A DNA stretch of 64,000 nt from Sciurus carolinensis (GCF_902686445.1 NC_062215.1:32408750-32472749), one strand, 5' to 3'; positions 1 to 13,395 are shown, counted from the stretch's first letter. Numbers and translations are program-made. The notes: generated by a model not told the origin, from the letters alone.

Positions 1-884
1 TCTCCCACTTGCCAGCCTCAGCTAGTTTCCAACAGCATATGGGAGAAGGCACAGGGGTACACTCTGTGACTGTGGAGTAGACAACTGAAAGGGCCCGGAA
101 AGCTGACCTATGTCCTTAAGGAGTTCAAAGTTTTACCTAATGGAAATAATTAGAATCACAAAACTAAAGGTATAGAGATAGATCATCCGCAGTGTTTATA
201 ACCTTCTGTTTACCAGGCAATTGCAAAGAAGCAAAGGAACTGAGACAGCTCATTGAGGACAAAGACATGGTGGCAACCAGTGGGATTCCATGGGTTTGTG
301 GCTCTGGAGACAAACAGCCAAGACACCAGGTTTGCACAGGATGAAGCGTGGAGCTTAGAGTAGTCCTGTTGCTGCTCCCTCAAGGCCCTGCGAAAAGCCC
401 TAGTCCCCAGGATGTGGCCTTCTTGGGTCCCTCCGATTTCCTGCTTTAACAACTTCATCTTATGAGCATCCCCACTATGCCTAGGACCTAGAGGAGAGGC
501 TGGAGACAGTAGCACTGGGTGCCAGGCTAGCTCTAGTGTGTCTACAGACAAGGCCACAATGCTCCAGTGTCCCATAACCTTGAGAGGAAAGGATAATCCC
601 TGCAGAGACAGAAGAATCATGGGGGCTGATTTGAGAAATGCCTTCCAGGAATTCTGAGCAGAGTGGGCCAGAGACCTGAAAAAGTCCGTGTTGGCCATCC
701 TCATTCTGATCACTCAGCTCAAAGGAAGGTGCGGCCCAAACCCCACCCAAGAGCCTAAAGAGAGAGCGCACAGGAAACAGGCACACCAACTGTGTGCCAG
801 ACAACTGGCACAATCTGGTTAGTCCTGCACCTGCTGCGAGCCTATCTACTTTTTCATGCTCAAAGAACATAGGTGACGTTTTAT
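1..884. other. unassigned DNA, no gene seen
   Basis: No recognisable repeat or motif. The 167-residue and 162-residue minus-strand frames at 210-713 and 481-969 overlap each other in different frames and look like chance. Confidence 0.5.
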
Positions 885-1316
885 GACTAAAACACTGCTT
901 TTCACTGCTATGATTACAAGACCTGACAAGGACAATCTTAGAGGAGGAAGAGTTTATTTGGGGGCTCATGGTTTCACAGGTCTCAGCCCATAGAGAGCTG
1001 GCTCCATTTCTCAGGGCTTGAGGTGAGACTGAACATGGCAGCAGAAGAGTGTGGTAGAGAGAAGCAGCTCACATGATGACACAGAAGCAGAGAGAGACTC
1101 CACTCGCCAGATACAAAATATATACCCCAAAGGCACACCCTCCGTGACCCACCTCCTCCAGCCACACCCTATCCACCTTCAGATACCACTCACCACCCGG
1201 GGATTGATTCACTGATTGGATTAAGGCTCTCATAACCCAATCATGTCTCCTCTGAACCTTCTTGCATTGTCTCACACATGAGGTTTTTGGGGATACCTCA
1301 CATCCAAACCGTAACA
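885..1316 (-). mobile_element. solo LTR, same family as the provirus LTRs
   Basis: About 430 bp on the minus strand beginning TGTTACGGTTTGGATGTGAG (1316 leftward). It carries a poly(A) signal as AATAAAC (plus-strand GTTTATT near 951) and aligns with the LTRs at 24658 and 26684. No internal region adjoins it. The left edge is approximate. Confidence 0.82.
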
Positions 1317-1855
1317 GGTAATTTGTCCATGGTCAGAACTGCTGAGCAGCAGAATGACCTCTCATCTCGAGGACATCCTGCTGCCCCTGGGTTCAAGCCT
1401 GGTGACCAGTGAGGTCAACATCTGGACTGAGTGAGCCTGGGAGGTGGGGTGGGGCCTCTAAGTGCCCACCTAAGCCAATGAAGTGGTGGAAAAATACTAA
1501 TCTAGAGAAAAAACATTTTTTTCATGCTTTAGTGTTTCACGGAGAAACATTAAAAAGAGACTAGAAAACAAATCAAAAAGTAAAAGAAAAAACAACAATG
1601 GGCAATATAATACACAAAATAAGATGGAAAGAATGCGATCAAGTGAATTCAGCACTATCTCAATACAAATGGATTAAATTTACTACTGTTACAAAACGTG
1701 TTTGCGGGGGGTAAAGAACCCAGTTACATGCTGTGTACAGAAACACACTTAAGTGGTAAAGAAGGCTAAAAACTAAGGGATGGCAAAGAGAAAAAAAGGC
1801 AAATGCAAACCAAAACACAGTACAGGAATTGAAGTGTCAATATCACATGCATTGA

Positions 1856-2083
1856 TCTTTATTTTACTTTATTTACTTATTTATTGGTACCAGGGATTTA
1901 ACCCAGTGGCAATGACTGAGCCTCATCCCCAGAGCTTATTTTATTTTATTTTTAAATTTTGAGACAGGACCTCGCTAAGTTGATTAGGGCCTTCATAAAT
2001 TGTAGAGGATGGCTTTGAACTTGTGATCCTCCTGCCTCAGCCCTGGAGCCACTGGATTACAGGCATATGCCACCACACCTGGA
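1856..2083 (-). mobile_element. B1-dID-type dimeric SINE
   Basis: The minus strand reads from a B1 start (CCAGGTGTGGTGGCATATG) through CAAAATTTAAAAATAAAAT into an ID-like half. It splits the L1 ORF2 fragment. Confidence 0.88.
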
Positions 2084-2829
2084 TAGAACTTAACGTTTGG
2101 CAAGCACCCAAAGACTCTTAAGAACGACAGAGTGGTAATACATCTTATACCTCAATTACCAGAGGAACTCAAGACATAAGCGACTGGTAATTCAAATAGA
2201 ACTTGATGAAATATAAAAACGCAAGTAAAGAAACTTCAGTACACTTTTCTCAAAACTAGACATGTTTAATAAACGAAAACACAGTTGAATAATGGGATGA
2301 CTATATAATCTTTGAATGGGGTATTTTTGTGTGTATCCATAGGACATACACAAAAATTTATTCAAATAAATTTTGCAAAAAAAATTTTAAAAGAATGCCC
2401 CACAAATTTAAATAGGTAGCAGTTTGCAGTCCACCTCCCCTATCATGATCCATGTGGCTATAAACATGTAACTGCATGGAAATGAAAAAACAATTCCATA
2501 TATTCTTGGGTCAAAGAGATAAGTTAAATTACAAACTATCTAGAAAGCAACAATAAGTACACAATATATGTAAACCTGTAACATTCAGCAAAAGCTATAC
2601 TCAGGAAAATGTATAGTTTTAAATGAGAAATGAAATTTTTCAATGGAGAAACATAATTCATCTTAATAAGGTAGCAAATAGCAACTTTAAAAAAACAGAA
2701 AGCAGAAATGGATGCAAGCTAAAAGTGAAATAGGAAACAAGTACAAAACTTGGATATTTACAAAGAATAAATCCTCCTGAATAAGGGGGAGAGCAAAAAT
2801 ACACAATATTAGGAACAAGAAAGGAGACA

Positions 2830-2942
2830 GGGGCTGGGGTTGTGGCTCAGTGGTAGAGCACTTGCCTAACATGTGAGGCACTGGGTTCAATCCTCGGCAT
2901 CACACAAAAATAATAATAAATTAAATAAAGGTACATAAAAAA
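2830..2942 (+). mobile_element. ID SINE
   Basis: A near-complete sciurid ID (tRNA-Ala-derived): GGGGCTGGGGTTGTGGCTCA, then the GTTCAATCCTCGGCATC B box and an A-rich tail. It lies in the L1 fragment. Confidence 0.95.
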
Positions 2943-3839
2943 GGACACATAGTCATAAATAACAGAGAGGAAAGAATTAATGATGGCAACAAATCTAAAA
3001 AATGCAGAGGAATCACAAAATATACTGAAAGAGTAATTAAAATATCTAATGCTGGAAAACAGACTGTACCCAAATGAGTTTATTTTACTGATAATTTTGA
3101 TGCCATCTAAACAAACTCATTTATAAGCCAAATGATAGAAAGTTATAGTAAGGTATGATTTCCTGAATTATGTGATTCTATATCATGTACAACTATAGAA
3201 ATTAAAAGTTGTACCCCATTTTTGTACAATGAATCAAAATGCTAAATACACTAATGTCAAAACTCAATACAGTACTAAGACAAAAAAATATACCCTTGCC
3301 TCCTCCAGAAAGTTAAGGCTTTTGTTTCATGGGTGATAAAATCTAATCTGGGGTTTATGTTTTTCCAGACTTCAGGAAGATTAGCAGTTTTTTCACTTTT
3401 GACTCAACACCTTCTAGAAGAAGGCTAAGTGTAATTAAAATTAAGATCTACATTAAAGTACATTCATGCCGAGGCTCTTACAGATTCTTACAATACTGGG
3501 AGGGTTAGGCAGAGTAGGGTCATTCAGCAGCACCCAACACTGCCTTGGAATCCCAGCCCCTTTTTGGTTTATCCAGAATGTTAAGTTCCATAAACTCTCT
3601 GACTTAACTAATTCCAGTCCCAGACACATCTGGATGCTTGACTTATCCCTGGTCTTAATCAACATGCACACCCTAAGCTTCAGTGAGTACTGTGTCAATG
3701 CTCAAGAATAATTAATAACTCATGCAGTGAATTTGCACTAAATGCAAGTGCTATAATTATGTCAAATCAAAGGTAGGCACAGAACATGGAAAATATTTGG
3801 GGAGATAAACTGAACCCTTTGGTTTTATTGAGGAAAAGT

Positions 3840-3995
3840 CATCGAATCACAGTATATCATAGCTGAAAGGAACCTTTGAGAATATTTGGTCTACCTCCTT
3901 CACTTAACAAGTGAGATGACCCAGGCTTAGAGGGAAGTGGCATGCAAAAGGTCACATAGCAAGCTAATAGTGAGCCCCTTCTGAATTCAAAGCAG
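3840..3995 (-). repeat. MIR-like ancient SINE remnant
   Basis: It contains the reverse MIR-type core, seen as AACAAGTGAGATGACCCAGG followed by AAAAGGTCACATAGC. Confidence 0.5.
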
Positions 3996-5149
3996 GGAGA
4001 AGGCAGGGAACCTCTGGGTCTTTGTGGGAGGGGAGAGGCATATAGGAGAGAAGAGCACCAGGCTTGCTTCTGTTGCTAAGTAGCTGTGTGGTTTAGCCAG
4101 TGAGTGTGACTTTGTGGCCTCTGTCTTTCCCAGGGACTAACGCAGCTGAGGGGTGTGATGGCTCTTCAGCAACATTAAGCCTTTTTTCAGGTATGGGTTT
4201 GCTACAGTTTAGAGGCCAGGAATTATGGAGACATGTGGACCATGGGAAGTGATATTTTGAGAACCCCCATCTAAATTGGGGTTCCAATACCAGAGCAGCT
4301 TAGCAACCCTGACCTAACGGGACTTAAAGGGCACTGGATATGGGTGTTGACGGCACACCTTTCATGGGATACTTCTTTTACCTGGAGGGTGGCCTGATGC
4401 CTCCTTTTCCAACCTGTGACCAATGGGGTCCCTCACACAGGGAACATGCTTAGGCTTCCAGAGCCCTTATGGCTTTCATTTGACCCATACCCAGTTTATG
4501 CCAGCCTGACCCATTGTTCTACAACTGTCCCTGTGATCCTCTCCAACCTCCTCATCCTAGGGAAAACCCTGCCTTGGCTCAAATTCAAAGCATCACCACA
4601 ACAGGAAATAAGTTCAAAGATTGATTACTTATAGATCCTGGGCAGGGAGGGTGAAATGAGCACACAAGGCAGGAATAAAGAGTCAAGCAGAGGGAGAGAC
4701 TGAGCATGATAACTAGAAGTAGAATATATTCAGAGAATAGGGTGCAGGTCATTTTAAGTTCATGAGCAAATGCCTGAATGGCCCATTTAAAGGAAGCAGC
4801 AGGAAAGCAGTGCACCTAGTTGACCCGATAAGAGAAATGCCTCAAAGTTCTTATCTCTGGTCACCAGTCGGGGCCATTGGAGTGTGGTGTCTACTTCCAC
4901 TGCCTAGGCAGCAACCTTTGCTGAGTGCTCTTGTTATCCGTGAGGACAGGAGCATCTAGGTGGAGATGTGCTGCTGAGATTCTGCTGTCCCCTGGGGCTT
5001 ACTTCCCTCCATATTCTGAAGATGAGGCCACCTTGACCAGTTGGAAGGTCCCTTCCTGTCTCTCCCACAGCTTCTGGAGTAACCAGGATCTAATCAGGAA
5101 ATCAGAAGCAGACTTACATAAGCAAAGATAAATTAATATGAGGAAACTG
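3996..5149. other. unassigned DNA, no gene seen
   Basis: Mixed-composition sequence with no coding frame over about 76 residues and no repeat I can name. The preceding 3246-3839 is likewise unassigned. Confidence 0.4.
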
Positions 5150-5330
5150 GAGCCAGGGGGCTGCGGCACACGCCTGCAAGCCCAGCAACTCAGGAGGCAG
5201 AGGCAGGTGGATGGCAAGTTCAAAGCCAGCCTCAGCCACTGAGCAAGACCCTAAGCAACTTAGCGAGACCTTGTCTCAACATTAAAAAATAAAAGGGACT
5301 GGGGAGTTTTGCTCAGTGGTTAGCGTTAGG
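5150..5330 (+). mobile_element. B1-dID-type SINE
   Basis: A B1 half (GGGGGCTGCGGCACACGCCTG, then GAGACCTTGTCTCAAC) followed by a short A-rich linker and a decayed ID half. Confidence 0.82.
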
Positions 5331-5334
5331 TTTA

Positions 5335-5480
5335 GTCACCCACATGCTCACACCCACTCACACCCACGCACATGCACTCACCCACACACTCACACCCACT
5401 CACACTGACTCACACTCACTTGGCTCACACAGCCCTTGCTCTCACATTCATTGTGACCCTCACGCCCACTCTTAGAGTGC
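5335..5480 (+). repeat. degenerate CA-rich tandem repeat (TCACACCCAC-like)
   Basis: Imperfect units of about 10 bp, such as CTCACACCCA, repeat from the tail of the SINE. It may have expanded from that SINE tail. Confidence 0.7.
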
Positions 5481-6240
5481 TCCCTCACCCGCTCTGTCCC
5501 TTCGGTCCTCTCGCTGCCTCCCTCACGCTCACTTGGAGCTGCAGCTTTCACTCGCGCCCTCTCTTCCTGCTGCAGGGCTCACCTCCACTCTCTGGCTCGC
5601 CCACACGCTCCTGCAGACACCCTGTCAGCAGGATCCTGTCGTCCTGCCCCATATCTGAAGGCTGTCTCCGTCCCTCTGCAAATGGGTAGAAACTGGACCA
5701 GTCTTAGCTGAGGTTAACGTCCAGGGAGCTTTCTCTCTGCTCCCTTTCTGAGAGAAGCAACCTTCCCTGCTCCCGCGTGGATCTGAAAAGAGGACCACAG
5801 AGAGTGGAAGAAAACTCCATTTTGGAGGACTCTCCTCCATTGGCTGCCAGCTCCGCCTACCCAGCAACGCCAGGCACAGTCTCCCAGGGAACACCTCCCC
5901 ACCCCAGTGACTCCCTGGTCTCCCGGGTCTCACCTGGGAGACCTCCAGTTCCCTCTACCTGAAACTCCAGTCTGCACGTCCTTTCTCTACTCCCGTCTTT
6001 CCTCCATTCTCAAGGCACCTCCGGTGTCCTAGGATCGCGTTACCCCAGCAGCAGGCCGGTCTGTTCTCTGATCTGTGTCTTTCTCTGAACTTCCCATGAA
6101 AGCCTTTTTTCTCCTAAGTTCTGAGTGTGTTTTATATGACAACTCACTAGGGCTTCAGCCATTTGGGGTCTAGGCGCATGGATCTGGGCTGCCCTCCGTC
6201 TTTCTCCCTTAGATTTCCATCTTTTACAAGTGTTCCTTAT
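5481..6240. other. GC-rich block, possible LTR remnant
   Basis: CpG-containing unclassified DNA. A CCAAT box (about 5836) and a TGGGGTCTAGGCGCATGG stretch at 6164 loosely recall a retroviral U3 and a proline-tRNA primer-binding site, but I cannot define LTR ends. No gene is evident. Confidence 0.2.
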
Positions 6241-6417
6241 TTCATTTCATTTTGATGTATTTATCCAAATTGGTAATACAATATGTTTCAAAATTCAACA
6301 AATACTGGGGGAAAAGTCTCCCTCTCAATTCAACCCTCAGCAACCCAGTTGCTCTCTTACAGGCAACTACTCTTTTTAGTTTCTTGCAAAAGACTCTATA
6401 ACTATATACAAGGCTCT

Positions 6418-6420
<3 letters not shown>

Positions 6421-6459
<39 letters not shown>
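6421..6459. repeat. (GT)n microsatellite, 39 bp
   Basis: A perfect GT run. Confidence 0.98.
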
Positions 6460-6460
<1 letters not shown>

Positions 6461-8128
6461 AAGCACGCGTTCTATGTAGGTAAGCTTGTTCAACCATCAA
6501 AGGACAGTCCCCATCTCCTCCTCCTGGGGATCATTTGAGATTGCCCAATCGGAAGTGAATTTGTTAAATTTCCACTGTCTCACATCATTCTCCCTTTCAG
6601 AGTTTTGTAATACAGAGGAATAAATATATATCATTTTCTGAACATCTCCTACTCCGCCTCCCCAAGTCTAGGGATACTGCCACATGGTAAGCCTTCCCCA
6701 CCTCAGCTACTGTGACCTACAAGAGTACAAGGGTTGTCACATGATATCTTTTCCCCCAAGATTCTCTTTGCTTCCAGTTGCCCCGTCAATTCTGCTATGA
6801 TTTCAGGGTGGTCAACCTACTGGTCATTTTCTAACTCCTCGGGAGATGAAATTGTTGGGCAAGTTGAAAGAAATCACCTCTTGGAGTGCATCCCTTTGCT
6901 GGCAGATGTCCTTCATAAACCCTCTAAAGCTGAGTGTAAGTCCTGGAAGGCCTCTGGGAGACAGCACGGGACATGTGGTTGCACCAACCAGCCTAGCTCT
7001 CCTGCTGCCACCACCTGCCTCCCACAGGTCTCTGGTTAATTGCTCTGACATATCAATGGGCACTCTCCTAGGAAAGAGCGGGCAACCTGGCCCGCAGCCT
7101 CCCAGTTCAGCAATCATTGGTGATTATAAACTAGTTATGAAGCAATGAAGATGGAGTCCTGCATTAACCAAATGACCCCTTCCATGGCCCAGTCAGAGAG
7201 ATTGTAGTGAGTGTAAAACCATGACTTACAACATTGGCAAATGTTGAGGGCTGTTTGGATTTTCAGGAGATTTATGGGGTAGTGACAGCATTTGGCTGGA
7301 TGGGACTCTGGCTCTCTGCTCTGCTCCCAGATGTGCCTGTGTGTTTACGGTCTCCTGTGGACTCACGTCCTATCTGGAGTAGCCTAGCTGGCCTGGGCCT
7401 TTACGTGGGTTTAATCTGAATGGGCTGATTGTCTAAAGTAGAAATTTATCATCTTGCCAATTTCCAGAGAATCTGAATTAGCTCAGTCACACTTAAAACC
7501 GCAACTATCCTGAACATAATTTAATCTTTCTTTAATGATTCAAAAGGCGCTTTGAAGTCTTACACTAATCAGAGTCATGGTTATGAATATCAGAACTTAA
7601 TATTGACCAAGTGTAAAAGTGCCTATCGAAAAATTAGGCAAAGGAAATGTTAGGAACCAGCACAGGTAGATGTTTCCATGAGAATGAGTGTGACTACGTG
7701 TGTTGGTGTGCATGGGTAAGCATGGCGGGGTGTGAGTCTAACCTGGCTAACACTGACAATCACCACATCCAAAGAATGACCCCATCAGAAAATCAACCTC
7801 TCCTTGGCTCACCTGCTGTCATGGAGAATTGGGTCTTTGCCAACTTGCACCTCAGTCGAACAAATTTGGAGTGAAGGAGAAGGGGACAGTTGTCTTGCTC
7901 AACAAAGGCCCCAAACAGAATCCCTTTAACAGGAAAAAAGAGAAATGAACAGATATGTAAGGGATGGTTTTGTGGGAAGATAACTGTGTTTAGAAGGAGA
8001 CAGTAGAGTGTGTTAGAAAGCAGCTACCATGATTGTGAGTGTGTATGTTTGCGTGTGTGTGTGTGTAAGATGGGGACAACAGCACCTACCTCATAGGTCA
8101 TTGTGAGATCTAAGAGGCACCCAGACTT
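6460..8128. other. unassigned DNA with a short GT tract
   Basis: A short GT run at 8051-8066; otherwise nothing recognised. Confidence 0.4.
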
Positions 8129-8480
8129 TGCTATGGTCTGAATGTTTGCATTTCCCAGCCCTAAATTCACATGTTTAAATTTAAATCCCCAGTGTGAAGA
8201 TGTCAGGTAGAGCCTTTGGGAAGCAATCAGGCCATGAGGGTGGAGCCCTTGCTAGGGGGATTATTGCCTTTGTGAAAGAGACCCAAGAGAGCTCCCTTGT
8301 CCCTTTTCTTCCATGTGAACACACAGAAAGCAGGTGCCATTTATGAACCAGGAAATGGGCCCTCACCAGGCACCAGACCTGCTGACTTCTTGGCCTTAAA
8401 CTTTCCAACCTCCAGAACTATGAAAAATAAGTGTCTGCTGTTTAAAACACCCCAGCCCATGGTATTCTATTTTAGAAACC
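8129..8480 (+). mobile_element. MLT1-type (MaLR) LTR
   Basis: It starts TGCTATGGTCTGAATGTTTG, passes GGCCATGAGGGTGGAGCC and GTGAAAGAGACCCAAGAGAG, and ends after CCATGGTATTCTATTTTAG. That is the order in MLT1-type LTRs. Confidence 0.85.
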
Positions 8481-9389
8481 TGAAAAAAAAAAACTAAAGC
8501 CCTCTCTCTCTGGTGAAAGAAATTTTGATAGCATCACCATGTGGAATTCTTTGAATCCCTTCAGGAAAGACTTGAATTGCCTGCTTGACTGCAGATATCT
8601 CTTTGAGTACACCCCCATGTAGACACAGGGGTAAGAAGTCAGGATCAAGAAGTCCTGGACATTAGGGTGGTTACCCTTTAGGACCATAAAGTCTCCTCCT
8701 GATCCCCCAGAAGTGATTTACAGAATCAGGGACAGTTGGTACCCAATCCGGGAAGTCAGCTCAAGAACCACCTGAGGCCAATACCTCTGCCTTCACCTCT
8801 GCTACGTCGACCAAATGGAGTTAACGGAGATGCTCCAACATTCCAGCAGGAGCAGGACAATGGGGCAGCTCTCCCAACCCTGAGAGATGAAAGATGAATT
8901 GGTCTGAATCTGAGTTATGGGGGCAGCTGTACTTATCTCTGCTTGGCGTCCCCTTTGCCGTCCTCAGGAGAGAGAAGGCTGGCAAGTGAGGCTGTGTCTT
9001 TGAGCTGGGAATGGAAGACAAACGGGTAGCCTTATGATGCAGCTGGTGTGGCCTCTAGAGGCAGGATCGAGGGCGTCATTGTCAAAGGACCCAGTGCAGT
9101 GACTCTGGGACTACAGGCCTGCCCCTCAACCCCTCCCATACCTGTCAATGGTCCATGTGTCTGAGGAGTTGGGAGTCCAGAGTATATTACAGGCTCTGCT
9201 GCAGGTAGCGCGCCCCGCCCCTACCATCCTCCACTGCAGACCTCTCAATGATGTGACAGCCACCAGTGTCCCCTCCTGTTCGTCCACCCCCCTACAGCTG
9301 CAGCAGTGTGCACCCCACACTACAAGCCTGACCCTGTCACTCCTCCTCAAGCCCATTCTCAACACTGGTGTTTAGAAATGTCTAGAGGT

Positions 9390-9530
9390 GAGGCTGGGGT
9401 TGTGGCTCCTTGGTAGAGCACTTGTCCAGCACATGTGAGGCAATGGATTCGAGCCTCAACACCCCACAAAAACAAATAAAACAAAAAGGTGTTGTGTACA
9501 TCTACAACTAAAAAAATTTTCAAAAGAAGA
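9390..9530 (+). mobile_element. ID SINE
   Basis: The body GGCTGGGGTTGTGGCTCC is followed by the typical squirrel ID tail with GTTGTGTACATCTACAACTA. Confidence 0.93.
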
Positions 9531-9908
9531 TTTTGAGAAATTTCTAGTGGTATCTTGGGGGTCACACTGATGGGAGGAATGCCCAAATATTTATTGATCA
9601 AAATACAGTTAATTTGATTTTCATTACTTTACATTTCTCCTTTATACTACAGATGGAGCATTAGTACACCTACATTGAGGTTTTTTGAAAAATACATGTG
9701 TACATAAGTTATGTTATTTGTGGATCTTCTTTTAGGTTAGTAAAGGGGCATTAGACATAAGCCCCTTTATATAAAAGGACTTTTATGTAAAGGAGGTGTT
9801 GTGTCGATAGAGCTGAGAAACATAGGCTCACAGACTATCGCCCAAACCTCCTGGGAAGGCTTCCAGACTCTTCTGATTCAGCCTGTCTGCTGCCGCAGCC
9901 TCCCTGCC

Positions 9909-9963
9909 TGCTGTCTGCCCTCCCTGCCCCACACCCATGCTGTCTGCCCTCCCTGCCCCACAC
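9909..9963 (+). repeat. 29-bp tandem duplication
   Basis: Two copies of a 26-bp core (TGCTGTCTGCCCTCCCTGCC...) with a 29-bp period. Confidence 0.9.
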
Positions 9964-12900
9964 TAAGCCTGGCACCAGGGACCCAGGGTCTACAGTATGA
10001 ACTGCCATGGAAATAGCATAGCGGCCGCCATCCCCAAAGTTGACTGGCCTCCTGCCCCATGCTGCCCCAACCTCCATACCCCGCTCCAGCCTCCCACATC
10101 ACACCCACACAGACGACTTGGATCCCCACCTGCCTCCTCCTTGGGACCAGGTCCCACCTTGTGAGCCATAACTCCATGGCTTCAAAGCCAGAACTGCCCC
10201 CAGAGGGCCTTGCCTGCGCTATGCATGGTGTGTGTGATATAGCTGGCGTTGGAACTCTCCTCCATTACAGATCACCCTACAATTGGAGGCTGGGTAGAGA
10301 GTCACATCCCAGACTGAAAATCTTGAGTCCAGAGAACAGGTGTCCCTCCTCTGTCAGCTTGGGAGGCCAATTCTCCAGGCTGCCTTTCCCATGGGACTAG
10401 ATTGTCATCTCCATGTGGCAGCAGGCCAATATGCCGAATGACCAATCATCCCAGTGCCCAATCTGCCAAGATGAACGCATTTGTTAGAAACTACTTCTTA
10501 TAATTAATTTTGAAGTTTTCAGTAATCAGCATCAAATAAACAATTTGAATAGCTTCTGAAGATTTTGGTGGGGTTATACTCACCTAATTTTGTTTCTTTC
10601 GACTTTATCACAATAGATGGAGGTGAGGCAGGAACGGGGACCCTCTGCTGAAGAGGGAGCTTCAAATCAGCACATGGCTCAGCCTGGTGGCCAAGCCTGG
10701 TGCAAGACTAAAGGCACAAGAGGTTGGAGACTGGGGGCTGGGAAGGAGACTACGGGACAGAAAGTGGGCGAATGGATGGGTGAGGAAAGAGTTTGAAGGC
10801 CCCAGAACCCCGGAGCCCTTGCTCCCCACAGCCCTGCCCAATCTGCTGTTCCACCCAGATGAGAAAGCAACTTCTCAGGCGAGGTGGTTCAACCATGTGT
10901 CAGGGTGTTCTTTCAGACTTGACAATAAAGGATCTACTTCAAGAAAGCTAGTTCCAAGATCGCCTCTATGGGTTTCATGGCTAAACCATGCTGTGAGATC
11001 AGGCCCAGTGAAGGAAGATGTGCTCGCAGGGTGGAGGGAAACTGGGAGATAGATCCAACTTCTCCAAGGGGCTGTCCATCGTGTTGTGGGAAACAGATCT
11101 CTGTACTGTCACAGAGAATTCTTGCACAGAGAATTACAGAAGAGACCACAGGTAAAAAAAAAAAAGGGGGGGGGTTATGTGTGTGTTGAGAGGGGGGGAA
11201 TTTGTCACATTTAGTGGAGTTTGTCATTTGAAGAATCAGTTATTGGATGTGTCAATATGAGAATCAGTTGCTATGAGGCTTCTCTGAAGGGCTTGCAAAC
11301 AAAGGGACTGAGATCTTTCTTGTGGAATCAAACTATAAAATAGGAGGTAGGAAAGAGGAGCATCCTACAGCATGAGGACAGGCTCGTCTCAAGAGGCTGT
11401 TCCTCTCCTGAAGAAACCATGTCTCAAACCATGAACTCCAGGAGTTGAGCCAAGGGCTGGGCACCTGCAGGCTGCCGGTGGAGGCTGGGCACAGGGCTGG
11501 GTTTCTAGGGTTCTCGTTGACCCTCGGATCTTCCCTATAGGGAGATGAAACATCAACCCACCTCAGCTGTTGCACTTAGACATTTGGGCAGCCGGTTCCC
11601 CTTTGTCCTGGTTGGAAACATGCCAAGCACCCTGGTTATCTTGCGGTCTGCCAGGCTGACATGGACCATGTCAGTGAGCTGGCCTTCTGGAAATTTCCAT
11701 TTTGAGTGCTGGGGGAGTGAGCAGAAAAAGATGCACTCTCAGAAATGACCTTGCAGGGCCTGGACACGGGAACACAGCCCACTAGGGAGTGAATGCCTCC
11801 GGAAGCCCTCCCCTGGGGAGCTCCCACTCTCCCATGGCTCTTCCTGGGTACAGCGCGCACTCCCGCTCCTGAGATCTCCACGCTGCTGTGCTGGTGCCTC
11901 CCAGCCGCCAGGTAAGAAGGCACACAGCTTATCAAGGTTTCGCCTCCAGCACCTGAACCCAGCAAGGGTGTGGGCTGGCTAAGAACAGTTCCTGGGGCGT
12001 GGAAGGCCCTGAATAAAGTGTCTGGAATAAACCAATGGATGGACCCTCTGATCACGCTTCAGCGCAGTCTCCAAAGTGGACCTAGGCCACCCACTCTGCA
12101 GCGCTTCCCCAGGTCTTCAGGACCTGCTGCTGGTTTTCAGCATTCCTGTGACCCTTCCCTTGGTTCTGTATGGATCAGAAGAGACTTCGAGACTCTTCCG
12201 TCCTGTATCCTGCACCCCACTGACTTCAGAATCCGGCGCTTCTGGGTGGAAAGCCAGTTTCCTGAACTTAACCTCTCTGCACGGCCTCACTGTGAAGTGA
12301 GACTCTTGAGCCAGCCACACTAGAGACACGGTGGGTTTTCTGAAAGCCCCACTGGCTTCGCTATGAGGAAGAGAAAGTAAATATTCTTCACAATCCTCCG
12401 AAGAACAGTTGGAGCTACGAACTCCGCCACCCCCACGCCCGAAATGGGGCACTGCCCTGGGCTCCCGCAAAGAATCAAAGGGGCTCTTTATTTGTCTCGC
12501 TCCTTCCCTTGTCCTCCTCCCAGGGGCAGCCAAGGTGAGCCAACATCCTGGTCAGGGAGGAAGCTGGCATTCCATCTGCAGCAGCAGGAGGGACGGGACG
12601 TGAGCTCCGCACAGAGACCTGTCCCTGAAACCCCGCTCTGCTCGCCCTCCACGCGCTACAGCTGGCATCCAGGGGAATCAAGTGACAGCCAGACTCCAGG
12701 GAACCCAGCCGGCAAGCCCGAATCCAGTGGAGTGATCTAGAGTGACAGAGGAGCTTTCAGCCTGGGAAGCTCAGCGGCGGGCAGGGAGGGCCAGTTAACC
12801 CACAGAGGGACAGGCCGTCTCAAGACTGTGGCCTCCCGCTCTGCTTCAGTGGGCTTCATAAATTGTCTTCTAATTCCCCCCGCCCGCTCCCCATGAGCAT

Positions 12901-13329
12901 TCTGGAAGCTGAAAATGACCTTCTATTGCCGTCTTCCTGACTGCAAGGTGGGTTCTGCCCATTCAGGGCCCCTTTTACCTAGTACACAGTGGCCTCCATC
13001 CTGGGGTACCTGCCCCCCCACGCCCCCCAAGGCTTGCTCTTTCCCAAGCAGGTATGCAGGTCTCTATCCTGTGGCTCATGTTGCTTCCTCTGCCAGCAGC
13101 AGCCATTCCCAGCAGTGTCCTCTCCCGCCCGTGGGCTCCTCCTCACCCTCTGCCCGGGTCCAAGTCCTGCCTCTGGGGAAGCTTTCTAGATGCCCTAGGG
13201 GGATGGAGCGCCCTCTGCGGGGCTCCCCTGCCTGGTGCTGCCTCTGTGACACCAGTGACCCTGCGGTAGCGAAGCCTGCATACCTGTCCCTCCTGGAGGG
13301 CGTAGAGGGCATGCATCTTCTATTTCTGA
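9964..13329. other. long unassigned block, moderately GC-rich
   Basis: Unique-looking DNA with scattered CpGs at 11.8-12.8 kb and an A11/G9 run at 11153-11173. Frames up to 157 residues occur on both strands without domain, start context or codon bias. The stretch 12840-12930 (CATAAATTGTCTTCTAATTC) may be conserved. 8481-9389 is similar. Confidence 0.4.
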
Positions 13330-13395
13330 ATCCAAGCTCCTGGTACAGAGTCTGGCAAAAAAGTTGGCACTCAATAAATACACATTGAATTTAAC
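13330..13395 (+). repeat. L2 3' end fragment
   Basis: It has the L2 3' terminus pattern, GGCACTCAATAAATACACATTGAA. Confidence 0.6.

Larger units (their letters stand above)
1560..3245 (+). mobile_element. L1 fragments (ORF2 and a 3' end), interrupted by SINEs
   Basis: 1595-1850 matches L1 ORF2 (for example CAAATGGATTAAATTTAC, then GTTACATGCTGTGTACAGA). After a SINE, 2480-3100 matches a later ORF2 part (GGGTCAAAGAGATAAGTTAA, ATTCAGCAAAAGC). 3150-3245 carries the squirrel-type L1 3' end motif TTGTACAATGAATCAAAATG, also found reversed in the U6-L1 chimera. These may be two L1 copies. All frames are broken. Confidence 0.75.

Noticed and set aside
210..713. 167-residue minus frame
   Set aside because: No family recognised, and another frame (481-969) is open over the same bases.
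5372..5689. 105-residue plus frame rich in His and Thr
   Set aside because: It derives from the CA-rich tandem repeat.
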